A DNA stretch of 64,000 bases from Malurus cyaneus samueli (Eukaryota > Chordata > Aves > Passeriformes > Maluridae): NCBI GenBank assembly GCA_009741485.1, contig CM019230.1:8358653-8422652 (forward strand), given 5' to 3'. Positions 1-11,830 of the stretch are shown here, one piece after another. Within the stretch, counting starts at the first letter, position 1. Each line of letters begins with the position of its first letter. Position numbers and translations under genes: made by a program. The notes beneath the pieces were generated by a model that saw only the letters and a program-made list of their open reading frames with translations, was not told the DNA's origin and ran no database searches.

Positions 1-765
1 TGGTGATCAGACAGCACCAGCCTGCCTGACTTGCCTGCTCGTCTGAGGTCTGCAGTCCTGAGTGGAGGCAAGAATAATGAGCAGCTCTGCCTGTGGATAT
101 ACTTGTGCTCAAACAGGCTTTAGGCAATTCCCACAAGGAAACTGCACTGAGATGTAGATTTCATGTCTTGCCAAGCTGCTCTTCTCTTGCTAAGACAGAG
201 AGCAGGAGCCCGAGGGTGTTGTTACCAATCTGTAGTTTGAATTCAGCATCTGTTCCGCATTGTCCTGCTTCTTTCCTAGGCATGAGGCCAAGGTTTGGTG
301 TCCAGGAGGTGGGACCTGCCTGCAAATGCAGTGCTGTGCTCAGGCTCCCCATTACTTCCTCCAGAAACAAGGCTGCTGCAGCAGAGCAGGAAGGTACAAA
401 TACAATTTTTACAAGTGTGTTGGTTTTACTTGGCCCAGTTTTTGGAAGTGGGGGGAGGGGGCAAAAAGATGGCTCCTGTGAGAAGCTTCTGGAGGCTTCC
501 ACCATGTCCAGCAGAGCCAATTGCTGTTGGCTCTGAGGATGATGGACACAACACTGACCAAACCTGGGCCAATTGGAGATGGTGGTTACACCTCTGTGAA
601 AACGTATTTAAGAAGAAATCAGAACAAAGGTAGGACACAACAGCAGTTTTGCCAGAGGAGGAGAAGGAGGTGAGAATATGTGAGGGATGCAGACACCAAG
701 GCCCGTGGAGAAGGAGGGGAAGGAGCTGCTCCAGGCACCAGAGCCGGGATTCCTTTGCAGCCCGT

Positions 766-1285
766 GGTGACCATGGTGAGCAGGCTGTCCCCTTGCAGCC
801 ACAGGTGACCATGGTGGAGCAGCTGTCCCCTGCAGCCCATGGTGACCATGGTGGAGCAGGCTGTCCCTGCAGCCCGGTGACCATGGGGAGCAGGCTGTCC
901 CCTGCAGCCATGGTGACCATGGTGGAGCAGGCTGTCCCCTGCAGCCCATGGTGACATGGTGGAGCAGGCTGTCCCCTGCAGCCCATGTGACCATGTGGAG
1001 CAGGCTGTCCCCTGCAGCCCATGGGACCATGGTGGCAGGCTGTCCCCCTGCAGCCCATGGGACCATGGTGGAGCAGGCTGCTGCCCCTGCAGCCATGGTG
1101 ACCATGGTGGAGCAGCTGTCCCTGCAGCCCATGGTGACCAGGTGAGCAGGCTGTCCCTTGCAGCCCATGGTGACCATGGTGGAGCAGGCTGTCCCCTGCA
1201 GCCCATGGTGACCATTGTGAGCAGGCTGTCCCCTGCAGCCCATGTGAGACCATGGTGAGCAGGCTGTCCCCTGCAGCCCATGGGG
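766..1285. repeat. Minisatellite, ~37-bp unit, about 14 copies
   Basis: Fourteen copies of a GCTGTCCCCTGCAGCC core occur at roughly 783, 823, 861, 893, 928, 967, 1001, 1038, 1076, 1115, 1149, 1189, 1225 and 1261, a mean spacing near 37. Between them lies a variable CCATGGTGACCATGGTGG palindromic segment. Units differ mostly by one- to four-base indels, so unit length varies 32-40. The array makes long open frames on both strands (up to 432 codons on the minus strand), but these show only repeat-derived peptides. Confidence 0.95.
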
Positions 1286-1637
1286 TCACAGAGGTTGCAG
1301 AGATCCACCCACAGCCCGTGGAGGAGGGAGGTCCCCACGCGGAGCGGGCGGATGCCGAGAAGGGCTGTGTCCAGCAGGAGACCATGGAGAGAGAGGCCTT
1401 GCTCCCGAGATGGAAAGCCTGGCCTTGGGACTGCACCAGGGGACGAGGGACCCACGTGCAGCAGTTTTGGGACACTGTCTGCCCTGGGGGATCAGATGCA
1501 GCAGATGTGTGTAACTGCTGCTCGTGAGAGGGAACCACGCAGGAGGGTTCACACAGAACTGTCTCCTGTGGGAGGGACCCGACGGCAACGCAAGGGAAGG
1601 ACTCCTCTCCCTCAGCAGCCGCAGTGATCCGGTGATG

Positions 1638-1717
1638 AAGCTGACCAACGCACACACCACAACCTGAACTGACCAACCCCACACCCTGAAACTGACCAGC
1701 CCCACACCCTGAACTGG
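1638..1717. repeat. Satellite-like tandem repeat, 22-23-bp unit
   Basis: About three and a half copies of a CTGACCAACCCCACACCCTGAA unit are adjacent here. Degraded echoes of the same unit (CTGAAACGGACCACC, CTGAAACGACCCACC, GACCCAACCCACACC) recur near 3721-3780, 4636-4680 and 4825-4850 inside the suspect segment. Confidence 0.8.
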
Positions 1718-1739
1718 GCATCAATGATGACAGTATTTG

Positions 1740-4700
1740 TTTATTATTTCGGCATCTTATTAGTTTAGTGCATAGCAGGGTGTTTGCGTTTTATATCTCG
1801 GTTTGAGTACGGTTATATATTGCTATTTCTGTGTATAGATGATGTTCCGCTGTATGCGCCCAAGCACTTTTATGTGTCTGATGCTAGTTATTCTGGTCGG
1901 GCTCCCGTAGTTTTAAGAGATATATCAGTAGTCTTTGGGAATCAAGGGCTATGAACATTAGGAGCCTTAGAACTAAAGATATTAGATCCACTTTTCAGGC
2001 CAAAAGACATACAGCTTGACAGATTGTTCTGTCTCTTGGTCCAAGTACATGACGCATCAATCTTGAGAGTGTGGTCAGGAGATTGGATAACAGGGAAAAG
2101 TTCTTCAGCCAGTAGGTGGCACTCTGAACAATCCTCAGCAGAGGAAGGATCAAGCCACACTGACCGGAGGGGAGGAGTTTGGAAGCATTTGTACTACTAT
2201 TGCTTTGCACAGGTTGATGGTGGATGGTGGGGTCAGCGGCAGGTTGGACACAGGAATCGTTTTATGCGGAGGGCGGGATTCGCCTTAACTCGAGATTCTT
2301 GATCATACCATGTCTAAGGAATTTAGCATTACCTCTCTTGGAAGAGCGCGAAAATTACATGAATCACGGCACGAAAAAAAAAAAAGCAAAAGAAAAAGAG
2401 CTGGTTCGTGTCCATCCTGGATTTTCATCTTTTCTTGCACTATGGACACTTAGGGCAGCTACATCGGCAGTTTATAAAGGGAATATCCACTATCTGCGAA
2501 CTCCATCAGCTTTATATAGTGGGCCCCAGTGCCCCAAAAATTTTAATGCTTTGGAAACGTTTTGTATAGATTTTTTCTACACCACATGTAGGACTACTAG
2601 GGTGAACAGAGACCGAAAATGAGAGTAGTGAACGTAACTCATAGGCCTATAGTGTGAGCGTTATAAACATTTAAGGAACGAAGATGTAACAGAAACGAAC
2701 ATACAGCCATGATTCTAAGCACTTCAGGCGAGAAGTTCATGGAACAAGATTAGCCACATTTTGGATTGAAATGGGATTAATGACCGTCTTTCTCCCCCAT
2801 GATTTCTGAACACTGTATCGTAGTGATATCGAGGGCTCCGCGGGGTCTCATCCACTGTATGAGAGCGAGGTTGTTGACGATAGGGGCAGGTGCGCGCGTG
2901 CTAGTGATTTCATGCTATCATAGGCTTAAAACCAAGAACCTTCTATTGTCAACCTCTGAATAGCACCTCTTCCTATTATCAGAACAGGACCATTTTACGA
3001 TCCTATGTTCGCATGGTTCACTTAGCAATTCTTTATTTCGTCATTGTTGATCTCCTGTAACGCTCAACGCTAGACACTTTTACCTCTCCTGCTACAGTAT
3101 CTGTGTATATCTCTATAGAGCTTCTCATCTATTTTTGTTTATATTACATTTATAAATGCACAAGTATCCAATCTGAATGCAACTGAAGGTATTTTCATTC
3201 AAACATTTTTTTCTTTCCATATCTAAAGAATCACCTAATCATACCTAAATACCTTAACTGCCTAAGTAACCCATCTAGTATTGCAATGAAGCTAGTAGCC
3301 ATACTGCAATGGACTCAAGAATTTTTATTTTTCTCACAAGTAAAACTACTAATGATAGCCTAATACCTATAACTTAATGTTATATATACCATTTAGAATG
3401 CACTGCCTTATCATGCAGGTCTATGTAAGTGTCCTGATACTCAGGCTTTTAAAGGTCATTTAATTATTATTACTTGAATCAGTTTGGCACAAACTGTTTC
3501 CTCACCCTCTATTTCCAGATTAGTTTCCTGGAATTTTTAAAGACATAACTGAGTGGGCAATCCCTGTGGACTCAATAGACGCCACCCATAAGAGTCGTAT
3601 ATTTCTTGGTTGGATTTTCTACCTCTAGATTAAGTTCACAAGGGGACTTCCTCTCATTCCATAGACGGCTAATACCCTTGTGAGACTTTAAAAAACAAGG
3701 TTAGAAAACATACACATCAACACTGAAACGGACCACCACAACCTGAAACGTAGAGACTCAGATCCAAAACCGGCCAACCAAACACACGTAAACATCTGAA
3801 CGAGACAATTTCCTTTGCCTTTTCACAGTTCTAATTCCAGATATATATAATGGCCTATATATGTCTAGGCTATAATCTATATGCCTCCGATGGCAGCCTT
3901 GAATGATAACTTTCATGAATCAGAAATTGTTACTTTCTATGGGATGTTTATGCCCACTTGTAACGTGGTTTTCCGTGGTCCCTAAATCCATCATACTCGT
4001 TCTATCGGTCCCACTGATCGCACAGCGAGGGTTTATAACATTTTCGCATACCGAAGAGTCGCTCTGACTCCGATACTGGTTTCACTCTCAGAAGGAAAAG
4101 ATCCTCCAAGTAAGATGAGTGATACACTTTCCTATTAATATTTGTCAGTTTATATCTCCTGAGTTACAGAGGATAATACTATTGTCCTTTCAGTAGGATG
4201 TGTTGCTGGGGCAAGTGTATAATTATCGTGCAGACTTCTCAGTGTCAAACCAAAACCATCTAATTAACAACAAAACACAGCTACCACTCTTTGACGCACA
4301 ATACTGCATTTGTGAAAGTTTAATAGCCAGACTACACTGCTAGACGCACTAAGTCTCAGTCAGGCGATACTACACACTCTCCGCCCAACGACGCAAAGAC
4401 CAAAAGGTCGCTATTATTTTTCAGTCCCTGGCTCCCTCTTCCCTGTCTACTCTATAGGAAGGAAATTCGGGCCGCATTATGAAACAGTACTATCAGATTT
4501 ATGATGCCAATTGTTTCTTGGGACACGTCGAATAATATCACAACAACTTTTTTTAAAATGAAATCTCCCGAAATCAAATAGGCTTCTTACGTTGATTCTC
4601 TCACTGCCTCTCTCTGCTTTCCTCTTAATCAGCCAAACACGCTGAAACGACCCACCCCACTACCTGAACTGACTTGAGACTCCACCTCAACCGCTTGGAA

Positions 4701-4885
4701 TCTGAGACCTAATACGCACACCCTTATATTTCTTGATACAGCCCGACAAACACTGGAGATCATGACACCCCAAACACCCATGACACTGATCCGTAAACCC
4801 CATCATCGCCACTGATACTAGACCCAACCCACACCGCTGAATCATAGACCGGACCGAGACGACATCCACAGACCTGACCCAAATC
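1740..4885. other. Anomalous segment, probably low-quality assembly
   Basis: This stretch does not look like the flanking intron. CpG is not depleted: I counted 8 CpGs in 2821-2940 against 1 in the 480 bases 5461-5940. No known interspersed repeat is visible, and degraded copies of the 22-23-bp satellite are scattered through it. Normal intron texture returns by about 4.9 kb. The simplest reading is an error-rich consensus through a satellite array. Confidence 0.55.
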
Positions 4886-7800
4886 ACATGTAAGAGGAAG
4901 ACAGGTAGTGAAATGCCCAATTCCTTAAACAAGACTAACATGGTAGGTGTAAAGCACCAGTATATTTTCTTTATCTGCTTTGGGAGTGTGGTTTGATGAA
5001 TCTGGAGTATGCAGCAGGTCACAGTGTTTGGACACCATGTCGGAAATGCATCCTTAGGGCAGGGTAGTCCCAGGGATTCGGGTGCCCGCCGTCCTCCAAA
5101 GGAGCACATTCTGTTCTCTGCTCTCTGATAGGCTTTATCTGTAAAGGCAATGAGTCACAAAGTCTTGGTGTCTCTGGTGCCCTTGGTATAGCTGCACAAA
5201 CTCAAAGCCTAATTCACATTTCTACTTTTTTGTTGTGGTAATAGGCAGTTTCTCTGCTTGCTCTTTCTGTAGGTAGCCTGCTCAGGCTGGAGGACTTTTC
5301 TCTTCAAAGAGCAAAAATTGTGAATTACACAGAAATAATGATACTTGGGTGTGAGTTCAAAACTGAATTCAGTACTTCTGTGTCTCAACCCATGACAAAA
5401 CAGTAATAGTGTAGTCCCATATTTCATCAGTGGTGCACGTCACTGACTAGCAGGTCACAAGAACTGGGCTTGAGAAAGAAAGAGAACCTCAGGTGATGTG
5501 TTCAGATTGCAGTTTACAACCTGGACTTCCAGGGCCCATGGAAGTCCTGCCAGGAGCAGCCACCACCTACTAGCAAAACCTCCACATTTCCTAGGAGTCC
5601 TAGGATTGTTGACATAATCACGCTTTAACCTTGGACTTCTTTATAAGAACTTTCTCCATCCTTTTTTGCTGCATAAACTGATTGGAGCTGATACAAAAAT
5701 ACATCCTTGTAGACATGCAGTTGGCAGTTTTAAGTCTGGTAAAGTCCAGAAGAGAAGAGAGGGTCTAGAAAGGAAACTTGGCAGTTTTTAACTGGCCAGT
5801 TTATTCATCTTCTTTAAATCAGCATTAGTGGGATAGGGGACTGACTGGGAAAAGAGAGGGGATAGAGGGGACTCACTGACATTCATTGTGTTCTGAGGAT
5901 GCTCAGTTACTTCATGGGGCAAATGAAAATCAATAACTGTTTCCAGGGATTTTCCTCCTGCTGGGTATTTTTGGGCTATTTTCTCTTACTTGCATTTTTT
6001 CCAATCTGAATATTGAGTTGATATTTCCTGTGTGTTTCTGCCTGCTCCATTTTCTGCACGTGTCTGAGCAATCTGCAGTTGGTCATCTCCCACCAGCCGG
6101 TCTCCTCAGCTGCCACTGCTGTCTCCCAGCATTTTCCTTGAGGTCTGCCTTTGCCATCACTCATCTCTGCAGTCGCCCCACCATGGGCAGTGTGCTACCT
6201 TAAATGTTATTCTTGTATATGGACCATCCTAGGACTCGATGAATTTCACTGAACAAATGTGGTGACTTGGGTATTCTTCTCAGATGGAATGTTTGTATGG
6301 TGAAATTTCATTAAATAGATAAACCAAGCAAATGAGATCTGAGCTCCCTTCACCGTACAGAGGGCCGGGAGCAGTAGCTACAAGGACAAGAAACAGGTTT
6401 TTTTACCTCAAAGGTAGGCTGTTAATTAGACGGTAAACATGAACAAACTCTCTAATTTCAGCCAGAGGTAAGAGGCATTCACTTTCACCAAGGACTGCTG
6501 GTCTAGTGAAATGACCACTCACATTACAGCCCTGGGAAGATTGCATGAGGGAGAAACACACAGGTGTGTTCTGCTTGTGTCCTCCTCCAAATCAGAAAGG
6601 CCAAAAGAAGGAGCAGAGCCACTGAGCAAGAATGCTGAAGAGGGGACAGTACCTGCAGAGATCTGCTGGTGCTGATTGATCGATGAGAGCCAGCTCAGTC
6701 CTTACAGGAGCACAGGGAAGAGGGGACCAGTCAGCTCTTGCACAGCACTGGAGACTTCTGCTGCTCTGTCCACCACGGGCTTCTTCAGGGTGCTGCATTA
6801 CCTGGATGTCACATAGCCATTGGCCTTGATCTTAGGCATGCTTTGGTGCCAACAATCAACTCTGACATGGCTGTCCAGAGCATCCTGTGGGAGAGCATTG
6901 AGGCAACCAGGAAGAGATACTTGTGGTCATGATCAGCATGTCCTGCCTGAGCGACCTCCAGAGTCGCTGAGCCTGGTGGAGAAGGAGGATTTTCCTGAGT
7001 GACATCCCAGTCCTCTGTCAGGGTTCAAAGGCAGCTCCACATTTGGTACACTTAGAGAAGGGGCCCCTGGAAAAATGCAGCAGATGCAGCAGGCACTGGT
7101 GTCAGTGGGGCTCTCCCTGTAGGATGCAGTTGTTGAGCCTGGCAGAGTCTGTGTCACATTCTGCACTGCACCTGAAGTCTCTCATCCTGCTTGCATCAGT
7201 CTGTCCTGCCAGGAGGGATGGGCACACGGCCCTGCTCTCAGAGCATCAGTGGCTGTCTGTCCATCTGTCTGTTTGCCCAGTTGCTTGTCTTTTCATCTGT
7301 CTGGCCACAGCAGTGGGCAGATGGGGGGTCCAGGGTGAGCTACAGCCCTGTGCAGGTGCTCCTCAGCCTTGTTGAGGCTTGTCAGGTTATGAGAATGGTC
7401 TTCCTCACATGCCTTATTTTATTGTTTGTTTGTTTGCTCATTTATTAAGATTTGTAGCAGCAGCAAAAATAAAAAATAGAGGTGGTGTGTCTGTGTGAGT
7501 GCATTGTGCTGTGGAGTTACAGCCACAACAGTCACATTCCCCACGCCTGAGAGAGATTACAAGGCAGGGCTCAGGAATGTGCATCTGGCAGCATTTTGTA
7601 TCTTGGCCATTTCATTGCTTTCTCAGCTTCTGAGGTTCCCAAGGTTTTGGTCATGGAGGGCCTTTTAATCCAGGGAACAGATTTTCTCTGCAGGGAAACA
7701 CCATTCAAGAAAAATTGAGGGTGTTTGTAAATAAAAGATTTCCATCCAGGATGCTTGCAAAATGAGTAAGGCACATGATGTGGGGATCTGCCCAACCACA

Positions 7801-8084
7801 GCAATAGGGGGAAGCACATTTAATTTTAAAGTACAGGAAAGTGTAGCTATCATACGCCAAAAGATTGCTTAAGGCCTGGGACCAGGAACAGAATCTGAGC
7901 TAACTATTCCAATTTTATTTTCATTTCATGGGTTTTGAGACAGCATTTATAATAAAATTATTAGAAATACATATCATTAAAAAATGTGTATCATTAAACG
8001 TAAGGTTCCTTTTCCTAACATTCTTCCTAAAAGAGAGAAGATTAGTTTTTAAAGTTCTTTTTTAAAGTGTTTAAATAAATAAAT

Positions 8085-8232
8085 GTCCCATCCCTAGAAG
8101 TGCCTTAGGCCAGGTTGGACATGGCTTGCAGCAACCTGGTCTGGTGGAAGGTGTCCCTGCCCATGGCAGTGAGTTGGAATGGGGTGAGCTTTGATGTCAC
8201 TTCCAACCCAAAGCATTCCATGATTCTAGGAT
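8085..8232 (+). mobile_element. CR1 LINE 3' end
   Basis: The segment has the avian CR1 3' UTR order: GGCCAGGTTGGACATGG, AACCTGGTCTGGTGGAAGG, TGTCCCTGCCCATGGCAG, CTTCCAACCCAAAGCATTCC and ATGATTCT. It is 5' truncated, as most CR1 copies are. Confidence 0.95.
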
Positions 8233-9989
8233 AAATACAGACAACTAACTGAGATTATTCTTTGGACACTCTCAGAATGTTATTTTATTAACTTCTCATG
8301 AGAAGGAGAATACACTAGGTCTGGGAATCTGACCAGATCTCCAGAAACTTACCTACAATACTTTTTCTTGCTTTTCTAACTTACAGATACATTAATTGCT
8401 CCAAAATATTTCTGTAAATAGATTTTGGCAGATGACTGCAGCAAGGTTTGAGGTTGCATACTTATCCTTAGCATACTTGTGTGTAGCAGAGAGTATATAT
8501 ATTTGAAGGGCAAATCCCTTACTTCCTAAAAGGACACTAATTATTAGTTGTTATCAAGTGATTTTATTGTATCTGGGAAACTGCAGAACACAGCAGTAGA
8601 ATCGGGCTTGTTAAAACCCTAGTGCTGTATGAGAAATGAAGCACATGAAGACATGCCCTGGCACAGACAGGAGAGAGGATGCTGCAGTTGCAGAGGATGC
8701 TGCAGGAAGATGGGATGCTGTGATTCCTGGGAGCTGTGGAGCACGCTGGGCTCTGCCATGCTGCAACAGCATCAGGACCAGCACAGGGGTCAGCAAATGC
8801 TGGGGTAGCCTAAAGAGCCCAAAGGGAGCCAAGGGCCCCCTGTTCACATGTACAGGAGAAATGTTTTTTCAAGGGATCAGAAGAGTGATGCACAGTGTGG
8901 TGAAGCACAGAAAATCCATATATGAGGTGGTGAATAGCTGTGGAAGAGCAGCAGAGCAAGCAAGGCTCCCTCGCAGTCCTCTGTGCAGGCAGTTGGTAGC
9001 TTGCTGCAATGTCTTCTGAAATATCCAAGCCTGACACTGCATCTAATCCCAAGAAGCCATCAGTGCTTCTTGGCCCTGGCCAGAGGAAGTGGACACTGCC
9101 CACAGATGAGGGTTTGGGGCTTTGTCCTGGGTTAGTGAGAGTTGTATCAGTGCAGGTAGAGAGAGTGCTTGGCCAGGTTGAGTTTCCTGCAGTGTGGCAG
9201 CCCCACATTAAAACATCTGGCACTATTCCCAGTTTAATTTCTCCAAACCCAGCTGCACTCACAGGCCCAAGAACCCAGAAGGCAGCCATGCTGCCCAGCT
9301 CTTTGTTTGCCCTCAGGCCTGCTGTGGGTGACTTTTCTACCCCGCTTCATGCCTCAGCACAAGGAGAGGGATGAGACAGAGACTTTAAGTCTGTGGGAAG
9401 TTTTTTTAACTGCTTTCAGTCACCCTTCCAGGGCAGAGCACTTGCAGCATGCAGCGTGCCCCTGGCTCCCAGGCTGCCTCTCAGCCCATCTAGCTGGTGT
9501 GCCATGCTCTGCAGTCACTTAGGGAGGGATTTGTCCCCACAGCAGCTCATTTCAAACTGGAGACAGGCAGAAATGCTGCAGCTGACTTGATCTGGACTTG
9601 TGACTCTCTGTGCTGCTGGGGGTGACTCTGACAGTACAAGATCTGCTCAGCAATGGCCCTGTTGTCCCTGAATGCCCAGAACAGCACAGCCCTTTAGAGT
9701 ACTTGGCCCTGGTGCTCTGCCTCGTACCAGTTGCTGGTTTTAGAGACAGAGGAGTGGCACATCCCTCCTGAGAAGGGTGGGGCTTGTAAAAAAAATCTCT
9801 ACTTCAACAGAGTCTCAGGCAGCCATTTTGGGGAAAAAAGTAACTTAATAATTGAGTGGTGCAGCATAGAAACAGGCCTGGGGAGAGACTCAAACAAAGG
9901 AATCCCTGAGCTTTTACAGCCTTAAAATCCACATACCCATCGCAACAGGTTTTTTGGATCTAGGATCTCTTGCTGTTCTCTGGCTCCTG

Positions 9990-10156
9990 CAGAGTCCCAA
10001 GGTGACCAAACTCCTCCACTCAGCCCTGGAGGACCCTGAGCCCTTGGTCAGACAAAGGGTCATTGTCCATTCCTGGCCCCTTGCCAGGAGCCCCTGCCAT
10101 TCACCCGCTCCCAGCACATCCTGCAAGTCCTGCAGCAGTTCCCCGTGGAGCTCTGG
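9990..10156 (+). pseudogene. Possible gene fragment with HEAT-like peptide, frameshifted
   Basis: After an acceptor-like CTCCTGCAG (ending 9992) one frame gives SPKVTKLLHSALEDPEPLVR, and a second frame from 10094 gives LPFTRSQHILQVLQQFPVEL. Both look protein-like, and the first resembles a HEAT-type repeat (LED-PEPLVR). The frame change between them and the lack of a clean donor suggest a decayed fragment, perhaps of a maestro/MROH-like gene, a group expanded in birds. This is a weak call. Confidence 0.2.
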
Positions 10157-10184
10157 GGGTGCCACAGCGAAGGGAGGAGGGCTC

Positions 10185-10194
10185 NNNNNNNNNN
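10185..10194. other. Assembly gap (10 N) with duplicated flanks
   Basis: Ten Ns are flanked by the same 23 bases: 10162-10184 on the left and 10195-10217 on the right (CCACAGCGAAGGGAGGAGGG plus CTC). This is the usual sign of two contig ends that overlap but were not merged. Confidence 0.95.
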
Positions 10195-11479
10195 CCACAG
10201 CGAAGGGAGGAGGGCTCCTGTCTGCTCCTGGGCTGCCCTGGCACAGGACACATCCAGCCCAGGGTTCTTGGAGGGCTGGCATTTGCCTCATCCCCAGTCT
10301 TTGACACCCTACTGAGCCATGGTGTCATAACTCCTGCTTTGGGAAGCCTTGGTTTCCAGGAGAGCCAGCTTATGAAAACGTATGGTAGAGCTCTGTGTCT
10401 CCATTCCCATTGAGGGGATGGGGCTGTGATTCAAGTAGTTTATGTCAAACTCTGTCATATCCGAGTAGGCTGAGTATACACAGCAGCATGCAGAGCTTTG
10501 GCACAGAAACATGAACTTGTACTCATGGCAGCTCTGGATCTCTTGAGAAATCAGCTTTGTCCCAGATGGCCACATCCTGTTTTTTTTGAGACATTGTGGT
10601 AGGGAGGCAGCATGGCTTCATTTGCTGGTGACAAAGGTAGCAGCACTCAGAGTGCTGCTTGTTGGTAACCCAGGCTGGCACGTGAACCATGTGTAGACCT
10701 CCAGAGCCTATACTCACTCTGCTAGTTAGTGAATGAGATTCCAAATGTTAACTGTCCTAAACAGCAAGAAACATCGGTGCTGAAAGGAAAACAAAGGAAT
10801 GGGAGAGTACTAACTTCTGTACTTCTTTTGGGGAATTACAGCTAATTGAGAAAAACTCCTTGACTACTCCTTGGTTGAAACTGGCTGGTGGGAGGGTTTG
10901 CTTCATGTTTCAGAGAGGCAGTTGGACACAAATGTGCCTGGGACCAGGTAAGAGGTACCAGCTCAGTCCTGACATTCTTTCCCTAGACTTTTAACTTCTC
11001 TATGGTTCATATGCTGACTTCCCACAGGGGTCTCCAAGTCCACACTTTGATGCCAAGATCTGCTTCTTTTCTCTTCAGTGTCCTGTTTCTTATCAGGACA
11101 GATTTCAGTCACCAGTCAAGACATGGACAGACAAATGTGATCACCAGCTGCCTGTTAGGCTGGTTTCTTGAATCCTCTTCACTGGTTTCCTCCCTTCCCT
11201 CACCTTTGTTTCTTACTCTAACCATCTACCTCCAATCATCCCTTGTCTTGTATAATATCTCTTCCCCTGTGTCCCACTATCAGTCTTTTCTGTGGTCTAG
11301 AGAACCTTTCCCATGACTCATTGTGATGGTTTTTCCTCCTAAGCCTGATGGCTCTCATCACAGGCGTGACTACACAGAGTGGTGTGTTTGTGGGATTTGG
11401 TTATCTCGGTTGCCATGACTGTCGCTCTGTGTTCTGTTCCTCTTCCTCTGTGCTCCACTGTGTGTGGAGTTGGGCCCTT

Positions 11480-11830
11480 CATCGAATCATGGATTCCCTA
11501 AGGATGGAAAAGCCCTCTAAGATCATTGAGTTCAACTCGTAACCCAGCACTGCCAAGCCCAGCGCTAAGCACCACATCTGCACATTTTCTAGATGCTTCC
11601 AGGGACACAGTGATTCTACAGCTTGCCTTGACAACCTCTTTTTATACCTGACCATCCTTTCCATGAAGAAATTTTTCCTAATATCACAGCAATGTCTAGA
11701 TGACCTCTCACTGACCTTCCAAGACAGTGCTGTAGAAGCTCCACCCAGCAGTGCCAACTCCTTACTGCTTCCCATGTGGCCACCTACAGCATTTTTCCTA
11801 TGTGGTCTCAGTCTGGCCACCACCATGCAT
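11480..11830 (-). mobile_element. CR1 LINE 3' end, antisense
   Basis: The segment begins with the reversed tail (GAATCATGGATTCCCTAAGG) and continues through TTCAACTCGTAACCCAGCAC and the TTTTCCTAATATC block. This is a CR1 subtype different from the other antisense copies. Confidence 0.85.

Noticed and set aside
766..1285. CRISPR-like array
   Set aside because: Repeats are directly adjacent without unique spacers and the genome is avian; it is a minisatellite.
426..1724. Long minus-strand open frame of 432 codons
   Set aside because: It is produced by the ~37-bp minisatellite; the peptide is only repeat units such as GCRGQPAPPW, and there are no splice or start signals of note.
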